NCBI GenBank assembly: GCA_030527385.1
Contig: JAUNAY010000088.1
Coordinates: 1-5,290, forward strand
Direction: 5' to 3'
Source: Fusobacterium sp.
GTDB taxonomy: Bacteria; Fusobacteriota; Fusobacteriia; Fusobacteriales; Fusobacteriaceae
DNA length: 5,290 bases
Shown here: positions 4,094 through 5,290 of the stretch, piece after piece
Layout of the letters: each line of letters opens with the position of its first letter
How positions within the stretch are numbered: the first letter of the stretch is position 1
Program-made: the position numbers and the translations under genes
Notes under the pieces: generated by a model
What the model saw: the letters and a program-made list of their open reading frames with translations, nothing else
What the model was told of the DNA's origin: nothing
The model's database searches: none

Positions 4094-5248
4094 ATGTTTA
4101 AATTAATAAAAAATGTTGAAATTTATAATCCAGAATTTAAAGGAGTTCAAGATATTCTTTTTTGCAATGATAAAATTGCAAAAATAGATAAAAATATTAT
4201 TTTTGATGGATTTGATTGTGAAATAATAGATGGAACAGGGAAAAAAGCAGTTCCTGGGTATATAGACCAACATATTCATATTACAGGTGGAGGAGGAGAG
4301 GGAAGTTTTAAAACAAGAGTTCCAGAAGCTCCATTGTCAAAAATAGTAGAGGCAGGAGTTACAACTGTAATAGGAGTATTAGGAACAGACAGTACTACAA
4401 GAAGTGTTGAAAATATTGTAGCAAAAGCTAAAGGATTAAAAGAAGAGGGAATCTCTTGCTATGTAACAACAGGAGCTTATGAATTTCCATCACCTACAAT
4501 TACAGGAACAGTAAAAAGAGATGTGACTTTTATTGAAGAGATTATAGGAGTAAAACTTGCAATATCAGATCATAGAGCATCATATATAGATGAGGCTATA
4601 CTTGAAGATTTAGCTTCACAAGTTAGAACTGCTGGAATGTTTTCAAATAAAGCAGGAGTTGTAGTTTTACATATGGGAGATGGAGATAGAGTTTTATCTC
4701 AAGTAATGAATGTTATAGAAAAATCAGAAATACCAATAAAACATTTTTTACCTACACACGTAAATAGAAAAAAAGAGGTTTTTGATTCTGCGTTAGAATT
4801 TGCTAAAAAAGGTGGATATATTGATATAACAGATTCTTTTGGAGAAGAGGATTATTCTACTGCAGCCAAAGGGGTAGTTATGGCAAAAGAAGCAGGAGTA
4901 GATTTAAGTCATATAACATTTAGTTCAGATGGCTATGGAAGTTTTTCAGATTATGATGCAGCTGGTAATTTGATAAGAATAGGAGCTTCTCCTATTAATG
5001 TTCATCAAGCTGAAATAAAAAGACTTATTAATAAATATGGTTTTACTTTGAGTGAAGCTTTACAATTTTTAACTATAAATCCTGCTAAATTCTTAAAACT
5101 TTATCCTGCAAAGGGGATACTAGCAGAGGGAAGCGACGCTGATATGTTGTTATTAGATGAAAATCTTGATATTACAGATGTTTTTGCTCTTGGAAAACAA
5201 TTTGTAAGAAACAAAAAAGTTATCAGAAAAGGAACTTATGAAGAATAA
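4094..5248 (+). CDS. iadA: Isoaspartyl (beta-aspartyl) dipeptidase
   Basis: A 384-residue metallopeptidase of the amidohydrolase superfamily (family M38) that hydrolyses dipeptides with an isoaspartyl bond, which come from spontaneous damage of Asn and Asp residues. The binuclear metal site is complete: H60 and H62 in QHIHI, bridging lysine K154 in GVKLAISDH, H193, H222 in THVNR, and D279 in SSDGYG. The residues that in E. coli IadA recognise substrate (Glu77, Tyr137, Arg169, Arg233) have counterparts at a constant offset of eight: E69, Y129, R161 and R225. This argues for true IadA over dihydroorotase or other relatives. The length matches the family (about 390). No signal peptide, so cytoplasmic. 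It has its own promoter after the asnA terminator, and no terminator is seen before the next start codon 21 nt downstream, so it probably leads an operon. Confidence 0.96.
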   Translation: MFKLIKNVEIYNPEFKGVQDILFCNDKIAKIDKNIIFDGFDCEIIDGTGKKAVPGYIDQHIHITGGGGEGSFKTRVPEAPLSKIVEAGVTTVIGVLGTDSTTRSVENIVAKAKGLKEEGISCYVTTGAYEFPSPTITGTVKRDVTFIEEIIGVKLAISDHRASYIDEAILEDLASQVRTAGMFSNKAGVVVLHMGDGDRVLSQVMNVIEKSEIPIKHFLPTHVNRKKEVFDSALEFAKKGGYIDITDSFGEEDYSTAAKGVVMAKEAGVDLSHITFSSDGYGSFSDYDAAGNLIRIGASPINVHQAEIKRLINKYGFTLSEALQFLTINPAKFLKLYPAKGILAEGSDADMLLLDENLDITDVFALGKQFVRNKKVIRKGTYEE

Positions 5249-5269
5249 GAAAAAAAGATGGAGGTAGAG

Positions 5270-5290
5270 GTGGAAGAAAGAGAAAAAATA
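5270..5290 (+). CDS. Start of a downstream gene, cut by the window edge
   Basis: GGAGG (5260-5264) is followed after 5 nt by GTG at 5270, with seven codons visible (M-E-E-R-E-K-I if GTG starts). An in-frame ATG at 5258 would add four residues but lacks a clear ribosome binding site. The 21-nt gap after iadA suggests co-transcription. Too little is seen to name a product. Confidence 0.5.

Noticed and set aside
1..5290. CRISPR array, tRNA or rRNA gene, insertion sequence or prophage parts
   Set aside because: No spaced repeats of CRISPR type, no cloverleaf-like or rRNA sequence and no transposase or terminal inverted repeats were seen; the genes are ordinary metabolic ones with uniform codon use.

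Overview
The window is AT-rich and 40 of the 43 arginine codons I counted in its complete genes are AGA. The binding protein has a plain signal peptide with no lipobox cysteine, which suggests a periplasm and so a diderm. Together with the AsnA, IadA and DUF4250 neighbours this fits a member of the Fusobacteriota, probably Fusobacterium. That is an inference from overall character, not a database match.

Layout. At 1-167 (+) is the 3' end of a small DUF4250-type gene. It converges, across a bidirectional terminator (179-222), on a minus-strand operon read from about 2775 down to 258. The operon encodes a polar amino acid ABC importer in the order permease (2463-1753), ATPase (1760-1032), periplasmic binding protein (983-258). 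Permease and ATPase overlap by 8 nt. The 500-base gap at 2464-2964 holds two divergent sigma70-type promoters and the leader of the importer operon. On the plus strand follow asnA (2965-3948, own promoter and terminator), iadA (4094-5248, own promoter), and the first codons of a gene that lies 21 nt after iadA.

The most interesting part is the roughly 310-nt leader of the importer operon. A consensus promoter (TTGACA, 17 bp, TATAAT) is followed by a strong ribosome binding site and an untracked 26-codon ORF at 2747-2667. Its product begins MIRRFRIRTSKK, with four arginines among the first eight residues, three encoded by the otherwise rare codon AGG. Between this ORF and the permease lie two tandem intrinsic terminators (2578-2548 and 2539-2508). 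The end of the ORF can pair with the 5' arms of both. This is the architecture of ribosome-mediated attenuation, and it predicts that the importer is induced when charged Arg-tRNA is short, so the transporter is probably an arginine (or basic amino acid) importer.

Together the genes concern amino acid supply: basic amino acid uptake under an attenuator, asparagine synthesis from aspartate and ammonia (AsnA), and salvage of isoaspartyl dipeptides arising from damaged Asn/Asp residues (IadA). The last two sit side by side but appear to be separate transcription units.
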